Notes: a model not told the origin generated them from the sequence alone. Positions 1 through 11,545 are shown, numbered from the stretch's first letter. The stretch is 64,000 nucleotides of DNA from Clostridiales bacterium (GCA_022785125.1 JALFRA010000007.1:1-64000), one strand, 5' to 3'. Program-made: numbers and translations.

Positions 1-71
1 GTCTGTCAAAAAAGGCGGAACTGATGCGAGAGAGAAATCAGTTCTTGCACCGAAGAAAAGCCCTCGGCAGA

Positions 72-279
72 GTTTTGCCGCCCGCAGGCGGCAAAACAGA
101 GTAAGAATCTGTTTTTTCCAAGGACATGAGCCTTGGAAAAACACTTCTCAGCCCGCAAGCGTGCGCGCTTTGCGTGTGCGACGCAGCGGGCTGCATTCCC
201 TCGAAAAAATGCTTGCATTTTTGAGAAGCGTGTCGAGCTTTCTCGACACGCTGAGGCCGGCCGCATAAGCGGTCGGCCT
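72..279. repeat. Array of six consecutive short hairpins, non-coding
   Basis: Six adjacent inverted repeats fill this stretch: 72-82/87-97 (11 bp, 4-nt loop), 113-123/131-141 (11 bp, 7-nt loop), 149-156/186-193 (8 bp, long GC-rich loop), 205-212/215-222 (8 bp, 2-nt loop), 227-237/242-252 (11 bp, 4-nt loop) and 254-264/269-279 (11 bp with one G-T, 4-nt loop). The stems differ in sequence, so this is not a simple tandem repeat. It lies just downstream of fbp, which reads leftward, so some hairpins may end or protect that transcript. An 86-codon reading frame on the minus strand (6-266) crosses all the stems and is not credible as a gene. Confidence 0.7.
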
Positions 280-290
280 GTTTGCGTAGG

Positions 291-2282
291 TCAGCCTTTG
301 TGATCTTCTACAATCTCGCCGCTGCGGAAGGCCTGTACCAAGGCCATCAGATCATCGATCTGCTCCTGGAGCTGGCGGCCCACATCAGTACCGGCAATCT
401 TTAGACGGGACTCCAGCCGCTCAAACACCACCGAGGTAGAGGTGATATCCTGATTTTCCCGGATAGCATTGGCGCGCCCTGCAAAAGGCTCATGGGAGAC
501 CAAACGGAAACAGGCCGAATTGTAGATCAAAGTATAGCCGGCAATGCCGGTTGTCTTTTGGTAGGCCTTACAGAAGCCGCCGTCAATGACCAGCAGTTTG
601 CCGCCAGCCTTCATAGGACTCTCGCCCTTTTTGGACTTTACCGGCACATGGCCGTTGACAATATGACAGTGGGGACCTTCCAGCCCAAACTCTTTCAGCA
701 AGCGCTCGCACACCGCTGGGTCATTGTACAGCTGATAGTAGGCGTTTTTAGGTTCGGCCCAGGTGGATTCATCCAGAATGAGTCGCCGCTCAAAGGTGGT
801 CATCCGGTCGCGGCCAAAAATGGGACTGTTGCGGCCTGCCCACAGGAACCACAGAAAGTCCATGCCGAACTGCCGCTCAGGGGAGCCGGGCTTGTTATAG
901 TAGGCCTGGCGGGCGTTTTGGTCGGCGTAGTCCAGGAAGGCTTTGCCTGACAGGGTAACGCCGCCGATGGTGAAGGATTGAAGCTGACCATCCGCCGTCA
1001 TGGGGATACAGCCGTGGAAGAGCAGATTGCCGTTGTAGATTTTGTACAGGCTGCCCTTGGAGTAGAGGAAACGGACGTGGCGCTGGAGCTTCTCGCTGTG
1101 GAGGAAGGAGCTGGTCAGCTGGTTAATGAGGGTGTTTTCTTCTTCCGTGAGGGTGTAGGGATCGTTGGGGTCCACAGTGGGGAAGTCGGTATCCTCCAGC
1201 GGGTAGGTGGTACCATTGATGGTGATGCACTGATTCTCGTAGTCGATCTTGTCCAGCAGCAGCCGGTCCGCCATACCGAAACAGGGGTTGCGCAGCAGCT
1301 TCTGACCCTCCAGCTTGAAGAGAATGATGGTGATGGCCTTGTGCATTCGGGCCGCCAGCAGCTTATCCTTCTCCGTGTAGTGGGCGGCGTCCTCGTTGGT
1401 AAGCTTGACCTCGAACTGGTGGATATCGCAGTCCTTATATACTTCGTTGGCAAAGACCGACAGGGGCCGCAGGGAAATGCCGTAGCCCGTCTCGATGACC
1501 TCCAGGTTGTTGTAACGCAGGGAGTTGGCCAGTACAGTGGCTACCAGGGTGCGGGAGCCGGAGGCAGCGCCCATCCAAAGTACGTCGTGGTTGCCCCACT
1601 GGATGTCCACGCTGTGGTAGTTCATCAGGGAATCCAGAATGATGTCCGCCCGGGGGCCACGGTCAAAGATATCGCCTACCAGATGGAGATGGTCCACCGC
1701 CAGGCGCTTGATGAGCTCGCACAGCTGCACCAGGAAATTGGAGGCCCGGTCGATGTCGATGATAGTAGAGATAATGTTCTCGTAATAGTCCCGCTTGTCC
1801 ATGTCCTCGTAGTGGGTGTGGATCATTTCATCGATGATGTAGGCGTACTCAGGAGGCATGGCCTTACGGACCTTGGAACGGGTGTATTTGGAACTGACCA
1901 GCCGGCACATCTCGATCAAGCGATGAAAGGTGATCCGGTACCACTCCCGCATATCGGCGGTCTCCCGCTCGATTTCCTCCAGCTTCTCCTGAGGATAGTA
2001 AATGAGGGTGGCCAGCTGATCCAGATCGGCCTTGGACACGGTGGTGGCAAACAGGCTGTCCAGCTTCTCGCGTACCACGCCGGAAGCCGAGTTCAGGATG
2101 TGAAGGAAGGCCTCGTACTCGCCGTGGACGTCGGAGATAAAGTGCTCGGTGCCTTTGGGAAGGTTCTGAATGGCGTGGAGGTTGATGATCTCGGTACTGG
2201 CGGCCTGGACATTGGGGTACTGCCGGGCCAGCATTTTCAGGTAGTGCAGGTTTTCCGGACGGTATGCTTTCTTGCCTTCCAT
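291..2282 (-). CDS. fbp: Class III fructose-1,6-bisphosphatase
   Basis: Hydrolyses fructose 1,6-bisphosphate to fructose 6-phosphate, the committed gluconeogenic step, in the cytoplasm. The 663-aa length fits the large Firmicutes class III enzyme, which is unrelated to the classic FBPase and uses a metallophosphatase fold. Metal-binding motifs are visible in order: SDVHGEY near residue 50, GDIFDRG near 200, WGNHD near 230 and NGHVPVK near 560. The ATG at 2282 is preceded by AAAGGAGG at 8-nt spacing. It is a single-gene unit with its own promoter, divergent from the MarR operon. Recognition is firm. Confidence 0.95.
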   Translation of the reverse strand: MEGKKAYRPENLHYLKMLARQYPNVQAASTEIINLHAIQNLPKGTEHFISDVHGEYEAFLHILNSASGVVREKLDSLFATTVSKADLDQLATLIYYPQEKLEEIERETADMREWYRITFHRLIEMCRLVSSKYTRSKVRKAMPPEYAYIIDEMIHTHYEDMDKRDYYENIISTIIDIDRASNFLVQLCELIKRLAVDHLHLVGDIFDRGPRADIILDSLMNYHSVDIQWGNHDVLWMGAASGSRTLVATVLANSLRYNNLEVIETGYGISLRPLSVFANEVYKDCDIHQFEVKLTNEDAAHYTEKDKLLAARMHKAITIILFKLEGQKLLRNPCFGMADRLLLDKIDYENQCITINGTTYPLEDTDFPTVDPNDPYTLTEEENTLINQLTSSFLHSEKLQRHVRFLYSKGSLYKIYNGNLLFHGCIPMTADGQLQSFTIGGVTLSGKAFLDYADQNARQAYYNKPGSPERQFGMDFLWFLWAGRNSPIFGRDRMTTFERRLILDESTWAEPKNAYYQLYNDPAVCERLLKEFGLEGPHCHIVNGHVPVKSKKGESPMKAGGKLLVIDGGFCKAYQKTTGIAGYTLIYNSACFRLVSHEPFAGRANAIRENQDITSTSVVFERLESRLKIAGTDVGRQLQEQIDDLMALVQAFRSGEIVEDHKG

Positions 2283-2314
2283 GGAAGGGCCTCCTTTTGG
2301 ATGTGGTTGCCAAT

Positions 2315-2343
2315 ATTATCCCACTTTATGTGCCTGGTTGCAA
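2315..2343 (-). promoter_or_regulatory. Sigma-A-type promoter of fbp
   Basis: On the minus strand TTGCAA (2338-2343) is followed after 17 bp by GATAAT (2315-2320), about 30 bp before the fbp ATG. Called by eye. Confidence 0.5.
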
Positions 2344-2366
2344 GTAGAATCCAACCCTTGTCGGAC

Positions 2367-2394
2367 TTGACAGTGTAAAATTACGGGATATAAT
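2367..2394 (+). promoter_or_regulatory. Sigma-A promoter of the first MarR-ABC operon
   Basis: A perfect TTGACA (2367-2372), 16-bp spacer and perfect TATAAT (2389-2394) lie 42 bp upstream of the MarR start codon. The last base of the -10 box is the first base of a perfect palindrome, so a bound repressor would block initiation. Confidence 0.75.
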
Positions 2395-2420
2395 TGACAT
2401 ATCAATCATTGATATGTCAA
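2394..2420. promoter_or_regulatory. Perfect 27-bp palindromic operator, probable MarR site
   Basis: Two 13-bp arms (2394-2406 and 2408-2420; the left arm reads TTGACATATCAAT) match perfectly around one central base. The site runs from the end of the -10 box over the transcription start and ends 16 bp before the MarR ATG. The form is typical of MarR dimers; autoregulation is inferred from position. Confidence 0.7.
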
Positions 2421-2436
2421 TTGAGAAGGTGAGTAG

Positions 2437-2871
2437 ATGGAAAAGACATTCCATATGCTGCTTTATCGGGCCTTTCATGCCCAACGGGGGATGCTGCGCC
2501 CCTGTCTGACGGAGGTAGGACTGGGAACAGGGCAGCCCAAGCTGCTGGGTTACCTCAGTCAGCATGGCCCCAGCCGCCAGCGTCAGCTGGCCGACTATTT
2601 TGAGATCGATCCGGCGGCGGTATGCCGGATGCTGGACAGTCTGGAGAAAGGCGGCTTCGTGACCCGGTGCGGGGACGGACAGGACAAGCGCCGGGACCGG
2701 ATCGAGATCACTCTTGCGGGCCAGAGGGCCTATGACGCCTGGCGGAATTGCTGCCGGACCATGGAGGAACGGATGTTGGAGGGGTTTACGCTGGAGGAGC
2801 GGGAGCGATTTGCCGACTATCTGAGCCGGGCGTATCGAAATCTGAAGACGGCAGGGGAGGGACAGCCATGA
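2437..2871 (+). CDS. MarR-family transcriptional regulator
   Basis: A 144-aa winged-helix regulator. The core helix-turn-helix (about residues 40-75, with RQLADYFEIDPAAVCRMLD) and the charged wing (DGQDKRRDR) are typical of MarR. It probably represses its own operon through the palindrome directly upstream and is relieved by an unknown small molecule. The start has a GAGAAGGTGAG ribosome site. Its stop codon overlaps the ATG of the first ABC exporter subunit (ATGA), so the three genes are translationally coupled. The layout resembles drug-responsive exporter operons; the ligand is not predictable. Confidence 0.88.
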   Translation: MEKTFHMLLYRAFHAQRGMLRPCLTEVGLGTGQPKLLGYLSQHGPSRQRQLADYFEIDPAAVCRMLDSLEKGGFVTRCGDGQDKRRDRIEITLAGQRAYDAWRNCCRTMEERMLEGFTLEERERFADYLSRAYRNLKTAGEGQP

Positions 2872-4604
2872 AAGAACTGAAACGCCTGCTGTCCTATTTA
2901 GGACCCTACCGCCGGGACCTGTTTCTGGGCGGATTGTTGGTGCTGGTGGAGACAGCCTTTGAATTGGTGATCCCCGTGCTGATGGCCGACCTCATTGATG
3001 TGGGAGTGGAGAATCAGGATCTGAATTATATTGTGGTCAAGGGTGTACAAATGGGCGTATGTGCTTTGCTGGCTTTGATCACCGGCCTGCTGTATGCCAG
3101 GTTTGCTGCCCGGGCTGCCTACGGCTGGGGCGCCCGTATTCGGGAGGCCCAGTATGAGCGGGTGCAGGACTATGCCTTTTCCAACCTGGACCGCTTTGAA
3201 AGCTCCTCTTTGGTTACCAGGATGACCACCGATGTAACGGTGCTGCAAAACGCCATCAACGGCGGACTGCGCCCTTTGGTGCGCAGCCCGGTGATGCTGC
3301 TGATGGGGCTGGGGCTGTCTTTCTGGATGAATGCCCGGCTGGCCCTGATTTTTGTGGTGACCGCCCCCATTCTGGCGCTCATCCTTTTCTTTGTGGTGCG
3401 TAAAGTAGCGCCCATGTATGGCAGGCTCCAGATGGCCATGGATAAGCTGAACAATGTGGTCCAGGAGGGTCTTACCGCCATCCGGGCAGTGAAGGCCTTT
3501 GTGCGGGGCGAGTATGAGGAGGAGAAGTTCCGGGCGGTCAATGAGGAGCTGATGGCCACCAGTCAGCGGACCTTCCACTTTGCGGTGCTCAACCTGCCCG
3601 CCTTCCAGTTTACCATGTACACCGCCATCGTACTCATTCTGTGGTTCGGCGGTGGTATGATCCTGGAAGAGAGCCTTCAGGTGGGGGAGCTAACTGGCTT
3701 TCTCAGCTATGTGCTCCAGGTGATGAACTCCTTCATGATGATCTCCAACGTGTTCCTACTGCTCACCCGATCGCTGGCCAGTGCCCACCGCATCGCGGAG
3801 GTATTGGAGGAGAAAACGGCCCTTGCCTCCCCAGCCCAGCCGGTGGAGGAGGTGCCCGATGGCAGCGTGGACTTTGAGAATGTGTCCTTCAAGTACCATG
3901 CCGACGCCAGGGAATATGCTCTGTCTGGGGTCAATTTGCATATCAGCGCGGGCCAGACTGTGGGTATCCTGGGCGGCACCGGCTCCGCCAAAACCACTCT
4001 GGTGCAGCTCATCCCCCGGCTGTACGACGCCACCGAGGGTACTGTTCGGGTTGGCGGGCACGATGTTAAGGACTACGACCTGACGGTTCTGCGGGACGCG
4101 GTGGGCATTGTACTCCAGAAAAATGTGCTTTTTTCCGGTACTGTTCGGGAGAACCTGAAGTGGGGAGACCCGGATGCCGACGACGAGACCCTGTGGGCGG
4201 CCTGCCGGGCGGCTTGCGCGGATGAGTTTCTGGAGCGACTGCCAGAGGGCCTGGACACTGACCTGGGGCAGGGAGGTGTCAACGTCTCCGGTGGCCAGAA
4301 ACAGCGGCTGTGCATTGCACGGGCGCTGCTGAAAAAAACCAAAATTCTGATTTTTGACGATTCCACCAGTGCGGTAGATACTGCAACAGAGGGCAAGATC
4401 CGGGGGGCTCTGAGTCAGCTTACCGGTGTGACCAAGATCATCATTGCCCAGCGCGTCACCTCGGTGATGCACACCGATCTGATTGTCATCCTGGAGGATG
4501 GCAGAATTCACGCCGCCGGTACTCATAGGGAGCTGCTGGAGCACGATCCCATCTATCAGGAGATCTACGCATCCCAGAGGAAAGGAGGGGAGGAACATGG
4601 CTAG
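2868..4604 (+). CDS. Heterodimeric ABC exporter, degenerate-site subunit
   Basis: A 578-aa half transporter with an N-terminal six-helix membrane domain and a C-terminal ATPase domain. The nucleotide site is non-canonical: Walker A reads GGTGSAKT (Ala for the last Gly, about residue 370), the catalytic Glu after Walker B is Asp (FDDSTSAVD, about 495-503), and the switch His is Gln (IIAQR, about 528). These changes mark the non-hydrolysing partner of TM287/288- or BmrCD-like heterodimers. The signature NVSGGQKQR is intact. The start at 2868 overlaps the marR stop; 50 codons upstream in frame belong to marR territory. The substrate is unknown, probably a drug or lipid. Confidence 0.9.
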   Translation: MKELKRLLSYLGPYRRDLFLGGLLVLVETAFELVIPVLMADLIDVGVENQDLNYIVVKGVQMGVCALLALITGLLYARFAARAAYGWGARIREAQYERVQDYAFSNLDRFESSSLVTRMTTDVTVLQNAINGGLRPLVRSPVMLLMGLGLSFWMNARLALIFVVTAPILALILFFVVRKVAPMYGRLQMAMDKLNNVVQEGLTAIRAVKAFVRGEYEEEKFRAVNEELMATSQRTFHFAVLNLPAFQFTMYTAIVLILWFGGGMILEESLQVGELTGFLSYVLQVMNSFMMISNVFLLLTRSLASAHRIAEVLEEKTALASPAQPVEEVPDGSVDFENVSFKYHADAREYALSGVNLHISAGQTVGILGGTGSAKTTLVQLIPRLYDATEGTVRVGGHDVKDYDLTVLRDAVGIVLQKNVLFSGTVRENLKWGDPDADDETLWAACRAACADEFLERLPEGLDTDLGQGGVNVSGGQKQRLCIARALLKKTKILIFDDSTSAVDTATEGKIRGALSQLTGVTKIIIAQRVTSVMHTDLIVILEDGRIHAAGTHRELLEHDPIYQEIYASQRKGGEEHG

Positions 4605-6399
4605 GCAGCTCAGCGCCAAGAAGCCCAAGCACCTGGGCTATACCCTGCGTACCCTTCTGTCCTACATGGGACGGCACAAGTTTCTGCTGTTGGTGGTGGC
4701 AGTGCTGGTCACGGTCAGCGCCCTGGCGAATCTCCTGGGAACCTATATGATCCGGCCGGTGGTCAATCACCTGGCCACCGGGGGAGTGGAGGCCCTGCTG
4801 CGGGGCGTCATCCTTACCGCCCTCATCTATCTGACAGGGGCCCTGGCGGCTTGGGGCTATACCCAGACTATGGTGAAGGCAGCCCAGAAAGTGCTTTATG
4901 ACATTCGTCGGGACCTGTTTGCCCACCTCCAGAAGCTGCCTCTCCGCTTCTTTGATACCCGCCGCCATGGCGATGTGATGAGCTATTTCACCAACGACGT
5001 GGATACCATTTCGGATGCCCTGAACAACAGCTTCGCCATGGTGATCCAGAGTTTTATCCAGGTGGCAGGTACCCTGACTATGCTCTTCATCCTGAACTGG
5101 CGGCTTACCCTGGTGGTGGCGGTGTGCTATGTGATCATGTTCCTCTATATCCGCTACAGCGGAAAGCGGAGCAAAGCCTACTATAATAAGCAGCAGCGTG
5201 CATTGGGTGATCTGGACGGCTACATTGAAGAGATGGTGGCGGGCCAGAAGGTAGTCAAGGTATATAACCACGAAAAAGTCAACCTGCAGACGTTCCGGGA
5301 GAAAAACGAGGCCCTCCGCGAAGCGGGTACCGGCGCTCAGGGTTATGCCGCCACCATGATCCCGGCGGTGGTGAGCATCTCCTATATCAATTATGCCATT
5401 GTGGCTGCTTTGGGCGGCTATATGGCCATGGCGGGCATGACCGATGTAGGCAGCCTGGCCAGCTATCTGGTTTTTGTGCGCCAGGCTGCCATGCCTATCA
5501 ACCAGTTTACTCAGCAGACCAATTTTCTGCTGGCCGCTCTGGCAGGTGCCGAGCGGGTTTTTGAAGCTATGAACCAGACCCCGGAGGTGGACGACGGACA
5601 GGTGAGGTTGGAAAGGCGTGACGAAGGCTGGGTTTGGCGCAAGCCTGACCGCTCTGTGGTACCCCTGCGGGGGGATGTTCGCTTCGAGAGTGTCACCTTT
5701 GGTTATGACGCCGGCCACCCCATTCTGAAAGAAATCAGCCTCTTTGCCAAGCCCGGCCAGAAGATCGCCTTTGTAGGCTCTACTGGTGCGGGCAAGACCA
5801 CCATTACCAACTTGATCAACCGTTTTTACGACGTGCAGAAGGGTCGGGTGACCTACGACGGCATTGACGTGAAGGACATCCGGAAAGATGAGCTGCGGCG
5901 ATCCCTGGGCATGGTGCTTCAGGATACGCACCTCTTTACTGGTACCATTGCCGATAACATCCGCTTTGGTAAGCTGGACGCCACCATGGAGGAGGTGGAG
6001 AAGGCGGCCAAAATCGCCAACGCCGACTCCTTTATCCGCCGTCTGCCCCAAGGCTACGACACTATGGTGACGGCGGACGGAGCCAATCTCTCTCAGGGTC
6101 AGCGGCAGCTGCTTGCCATTGCCCGGGCGGCGGTGGCCGATCCGCCGGTGCTCATCCTGGACGAGGCAACCAGCAGCATCGATACCCGCACGGAAGCCCT
6201 CATCGAGAAGGGAATGGACCAGCTGATGGAGGGCCGGACAGTGTTTGTCATTGCCCACCGGCTGTCCACGGTTCGCAACGCCGACGCCATTATGGTGCTG
6301 GAACAGGGTAAAATCGTGGAGCGGGGCAGTCACGATGACCTGCTTGCCCAGCAGGGGGAATATTATCAGCTGTACAACGGTATGTTTGAACTGAACTAA
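4597..6399 (+). CDS. Heterodimeric ABC exporter, catalytic subunit
   Basis: A 600-aa half transporter, partner of the preceding gene, which it overlaps by 8 bp. AAAGGAGGGG lies 6 nt before the ATG at 4597. The ATPase domain is fully canonical: GSTGAGKTT (about residue 394), LSQGQRQ signature, LILDEATSSID with catalytic Glu (about 524), and VIAHRLS with the switch His (about 554). One perfect and one degenerate site per pair is the rule for this family. A strong terminator follows at once, closing the marR-ABC-ABC operon. Confidence 0.92.
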   Translation: MARQLSAKKPKHLGYTLRTLLSYMGRHKFLLLVVAVLVTVSALANLLGTYMIRPVVNHLATGGVEALLRGVILTALIYLTGALAAWGYTQTMVKAAQKVLYDIRRDLFAHLQKLPLRFFDTRRHGDVMSYFTNDVDTISDALNNSFAMVIQSFIQVAGTLTMLFILNWRLTLVVAVCYVIMFLYIRYSGKRSKAYYNKQQRALGDLDGYIEEMVAGQKVVKVYNHEKVNLQTFREKNEALREAGTGAQGYAATMIPAVVSISYINYAIVAALGGYMAMAGMTDVGSLASYLVFVRQAAMPINQFTQQTNFLLAALAGAERVFEAMNQTPEVDDGQVRLERRDEGWVWRKPDRSVVPLRGDVRFESVTFGYDAGHPILKEISLFAKPGQKIAFVGSTGAGKTTITNLINRFYDVQKGRVTYDGIDVKDIRKDELRRSLGMVLQDTHLFTGTIADNIRFGKLDATMEEVEKAAKIANADSFIRRLPQGYDTMVTADGANLSQGQRQLLAIARAAVADPPVLILDEATSSIDTRTEALIEKGMDQLMEGRTVFVIAHRLSTVRNADAIMVLEQGKIVERGSHDDLLAQQGEYYQLYNGMFELN

Positions 6400-6401
6400 A
6401 A

Positions 6402-6443
6402 GGACATAAAAAAGGACGCCGTCAGGCGTCCTTTTTTATGTCC
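6402..6443. terminator. Bidirectional terminator, 19-bp perfect stem
   Basis: Arms 6402-6420 and 6425-6443 pair perfectly around the loop GTCA. A/T runs inside the arms give a U-tract on both strands, so it can end the ABC operon (+) and hppA (-). Confidence 0.9.
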
Positions 6444-6445
6444 GA

Positions 6446-8557
<2,112 letters not shown>

Positions 8558-8624
8558 CTTACCCAACTCCTTTGTTTCGGGAATCCATTGTAGCGCAAGG
8601 GTTCCCGGTTTTACAGACAACATT

Positions 8625-8654
8625 ATAATACCTCAAAATGCATCCGTTTGGCAA
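8625..8654 (-). promoter_or_regulatory. Promoter of hppA
   Basis: Minus strand: TTGCCA (8649-8654), 18 bp, TATTAT (8625-8630). The leader to the ATG at 8557 is about 60 nt. Confidence 0.45.
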
Positions 8655-8669
8655 GAGTATTCAAAAAAG

Positions 8670-8699
8670 AAAGCGTCAAATCCTTGGATTTGACGCTTT
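8670..8699 (-). terminator. Terminator of the trkA-trkH operon
   Basis: Perfect 14-bp stem 8670-8683/8686-8699 with a 2-nt loop. On the minus strand it is followed by a T-rich run. It lies 20 bp after the trkH stop. Confidence 0.8.
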
Positions 8700-8720
8700 G
8701 GACAAAAACGAATGGACAGT

Positions 8721-10157
8721 TCAAGACCGTTTCCATGCATTTCCGCTAAAGAGCACTAAAATGGGCAAAATCTCCAATCTGCCAATAATCATACACAGTG
8801 AAAGAACCAGTTTGGAAAAGCCGGAAAAGAGGGCATAGTTGCCCATTGGTCCCACCAACTCCAGGCCGGGACCAATATTGCCAATGCAGGAGACCACGGC
8901 GGTAAAGGTGGTACCGAAGGAGTAATTATCGGCAGAAACCAAGAGTGTGCCTCCAAGTGTGATAAGGATATAGGCAGAAAAGAAGATATGAACGGAACGT
9001 AGGGAGGATTCTTCAACCACTCGCCCATCCAGCTTAACCACATTAACCGCCCTGGGATGAATGACTTGTCGAATTTCCCGGCGTATACATCTTCCCAGTA
9101 ATAACATACGAGAACACTTGATGGCGCCGCCAGTGGAACCGGCGCAGGCTCCGGTGAACATTAAAAGAACCAGCAAGATACGGGAGAATTCCGGCCAAAG
9201 ATTAAAATCGGTACTGGCAAAGCCGGTAGTTGAAATAATGGAAGCAACCTGAAAGGCTGCATGACGGATGGACTCACGCCCGGTGGGATAGATGTTCCAG
9301 ATATTCGTGGAAACCAGCGCAATACTTGTAAAAACGATCAAAAGGAAAAAACGAAGCTCATCACTCTTAAGTACCTGCCTGACCTTGCCGCACAGCAGCA
9401 GGAAGTAGAGAGAGAAGTTTACCGAGAACAGCAGCATAAAAATCGTGATAATAATCTCGATGGCGGGACTGCTATAGGCGGCAATGGAGATGTTTCTGGT
9501 GGAAAATCCGCCGGTGCCTGCTGTGGCGAAAGAGTGAACAATGCTGTCATACCAGGGCATCCCGGCGATCTTTAGGATGATGATCTCAATGGCGGTCAGC
9601 CCACAATAGATCCCGTACAGGATTTTGGAGGACTGACTGCTTTTGGGTACCAGTTTACTGACCACCGGGCCGGGACTCTCGGCCTTCATCAAGTGGAGGG
9701 TGCGGGACCCAAGACCGGGCAGCAGCGCAATGGTGAGGATCAGTACGCCCATGCCGCCCAGCCAGTGGATAAAGGAACGCCAGAACAGAATACCCCGGGG
9801 CAGCGGTTCCACCGCCATCAGAATAGAGGCTCCGGTGGTGGTAAAGCCGGAGACCGCCTCGAAAAAGCAGTCTATGTAGGAGGAGAAATAACCGCTGAAA
9901 TAGAAAGGAAGCGCGCCAAAGACACCCATCAACAGCCAGATCAGCGCCACAGAGAAAAAGCCCTCCCGGGGGAAGAAGTGATCATCGCTGGACAGAAGAG
10001 AGAGGATGAAACCGATTACCATGACCAGTGGTATGGTAAAGAGAAAAGGGGTGGGGTCCTCCTGATAGATCAGACTCACCAACAGCGGCAGCAGCATGGT
10101 GATGGCGCTTACCATCAGTGTCTTTCCGGTTACTCTCAATACCAGTTTATAATTCAT
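8721..10157 (-). CDS. trkH: Trk/Ktr-type potassium uptake membrane subunit
   Basis: A 478-aa K+ translocating subunit. Four pore-loop segments of the TrkH/KtrB fold are recognisable by their selectivity glycines: TTTGAS, TGGFST, STTGFAS and CIGNIGPG. Membrane helices span the whole length. It partners with the RCK protein encoded just upstream on the same strand; the two genes share an ATGA overlap (10154-10157), so they are one operon with fixed stoichiometry. Ion use (K+ alone or Na+/K+) cannot be decided here. Confidence 0.92.
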   Translation of the reverse strand: MNYKLVLRVTGKTLMVSAITMLLPLLVSLIYQEDPTPFLFTIPLVMVIGFILSLLSSDDHFFPREGFFSVALIWLLMGVFGALPFYFSGYFSSYIDCFFEAVSGFTTTGASILMAVEPLPRGILFWRSFIHWLGGMGVLILTIALLPGLGSRTLHLMKAESPGPVVSKLVPKSSQSSKILYGIYCGLTAIEIIILKIAGMPWYDSIVHSFATAGTGGFSTRNISIAAYSSPAIEIIITIFMLLFSVNFSLYFLLLCGKVRQVLKSDELRFFLLIVFTSIALVSTNIWNIYPTGRESIRHAAFQVASIISTTGFASTDFNLWPEFSRILLVLLMFTGACAGSTGGAIKCSRMLLLGRCIRREIRQVIHPRAVNVVKLDGRVVEESSLRSVHIFFSAYILITLGGTLLVSADNYSFGTTFTAVVSCIGNIGPGLELVGPMGNYALFSGFSKLVLSLCMIIGRLEILPILVLFSGNAWKRS

Positions 10158-11545
10158 TGCGTTGCCCTCAGATCCAGCAGTGAGTCCTCATAAATATCAT
10201 TGAGATCCAGGATGCCGTGATTGCGGGAGATCAGGATCACGGTGTCGCCTGAGGAGATGTGGCTGGAGCCATCTGGAATGATGATCTTGCCCTGGTGGAC
10301 CAGAACGGCGATAAGGATACCCTTTTTCAGCCGTAGATTCTTCAGCGGCACACCCTGATTTTTGGTAGTCTCATTGGCAATAAACTCCAGGGCCTCTGCG
10401 TGCCCGTCACAAATTTTATACAGCGCATTCATCACGCTGCCCTTGGAATTCTGCATTCCACGGACCACTTGGAGGATGTGGCTGGCGGTGATGAGTTTGG
10501 GGGAGATCACGCTGTCCAGTCCGGCGGCATGAGCGATGCCGGCGTAGTTTTGGCGGTTGGACTTGGCCACTACCTTTTTCACACCCTGCTGCATGGCGTA
10601 GAGCGAGATGATGATGTTGTCCTCGTCACGGTCGGTGAGTGCGATAAAGGCATCGGAGGCACCAGCATTCTCTTCTTCCAGCAATTCCTGGTCGGTACCG
10701 TCGCCTTGAATAATGAGCGCCTGGGGGAGCATATCACTGAGGTGACGGCAGCGCTCCGGGTTGCGTTCCACAATTTTGACCTGCATTCCCATCTTGAGCA
10801 GGATGTTAGACAGATAGTAGGAGATGCGTCCCCCGCCTAAAATAAACGCGGAGTGCAGTTTGGGGATATTGCGGCCCAGCAGGCGGAAGAAGGAGGTCAG
10901 TCCAGCGGGCTGACCCACCAGGTAGAGCCGGTCGCCCACCCGGGGGATAAAGGCGCCGTCAGGAATGATGACCTGTCCGTCATCCCGTTCGGCCGCGCAC
11001 AGGAGCATGGGCAGTTCCCGGAGCTTGCTGCTCTGGGCGGACAGAGGCTGATCGGTCAGGAAATCGCCTTCCCGCACCCGGAAACCGATCAACTCCACCC
11101 GACCCCGGTAGAAGGTCTCAATGTTGGCAGCGCTGGGGAAACGGAGCAGACGGGAGATCTCCACAGCTGTGGCATTTTCCGGATTGATGGCCAGGTCGAT
11201 GCCCAGTTCCTGCTTCATATGAGACAGTTCCATGGCATACTCCGCATTGCGTACCCGGGCAATGGTAAATTTAGCGCCCAGCCGTTTGGCAGTGAGACAG
11301 CAGACCATGTTGACCTCGTCCAGGCTGGTGGCGGCGATGAGCAGATCTGCCGATTCAACACCCGATTCCTTCAGGGCGGAGATAGAGGCACCGTTGCCCT
11401 TGACGCACATCACATCCAGAGATTCTGAAGCGTGGCGCAGGGCGGCGTCATTGGTGTCGATCACCGTGACGCTGTGCTCTTCCTGAGACAGATGCTCTGC
11501 CAGTGTAAAACCGACCTTTCCATCTCCCACAATGATGATCTTCAA
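10154..11545 (-). CDS. trkA: Trk system potassium uptake regulatory protein, two RCK domains
   Basis: A 463-aa cytoplasmic gating ring subunit that binds nucleotide and controls TrkH. Two TrkA_N Rossmann folds are visible, starting IIIVGDGKVGF (residue 3) and AFILGGGRISYYL (about 235), each followed by a TrkA_C domain. The start is a TTG at 11545, forced by the glycine-rich loop beginning immediately after; AAAGGATGG lies about 10 nt upstream. An ATG 4 bp further upstream is out of frame. Confidence 0.92.
   Translation of the reverse strand: MKIIIVGDGKVGFTLAEHLSQEEHSVTVIDTNDAALRHASESLDVMCVKGNGASISALKESGVESADLLIAATSLDEVNMVCCLTAKRLGAKFTIARVRNAEYAMELSHMKQELGIDLAINPENATAVEISRLLRFPSAANIETFYRGRVELIGFRVREGDFLTDQPLSAQSSKLRELPMLLCAAERDDGQVIIPDGAFIPRVGDRLYLVGQPAGLTSFFRLLGRNIPKLHSAFILGGGRISYYLSNILLKMGMQVKIVERNPERCRHLSDMLPQALIIQGDGTDQELLEEENAGASDAFIALTDRDEDNIIISLYAMQQGVKKVVAKSNRQNYAGIAHAAGLDSVISPKLITASHILQVVRGMQNSKGSVMNALYKICDGHAEALEFIANETTKNQGVPLKNLRLKKGILIAVLVHQGKIIIPDGSSHISSGDTVILISRNHGILDLNDIYEDSLLDLRATQ

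Noticed and set aside
6..266. An 86-codon minus-strand gene at the window start
   Set aside because: It runs through six perfect hairpins, has no ribosome site, and gives a Cys/Arg/Phe-rich translation without a recognisable fold.
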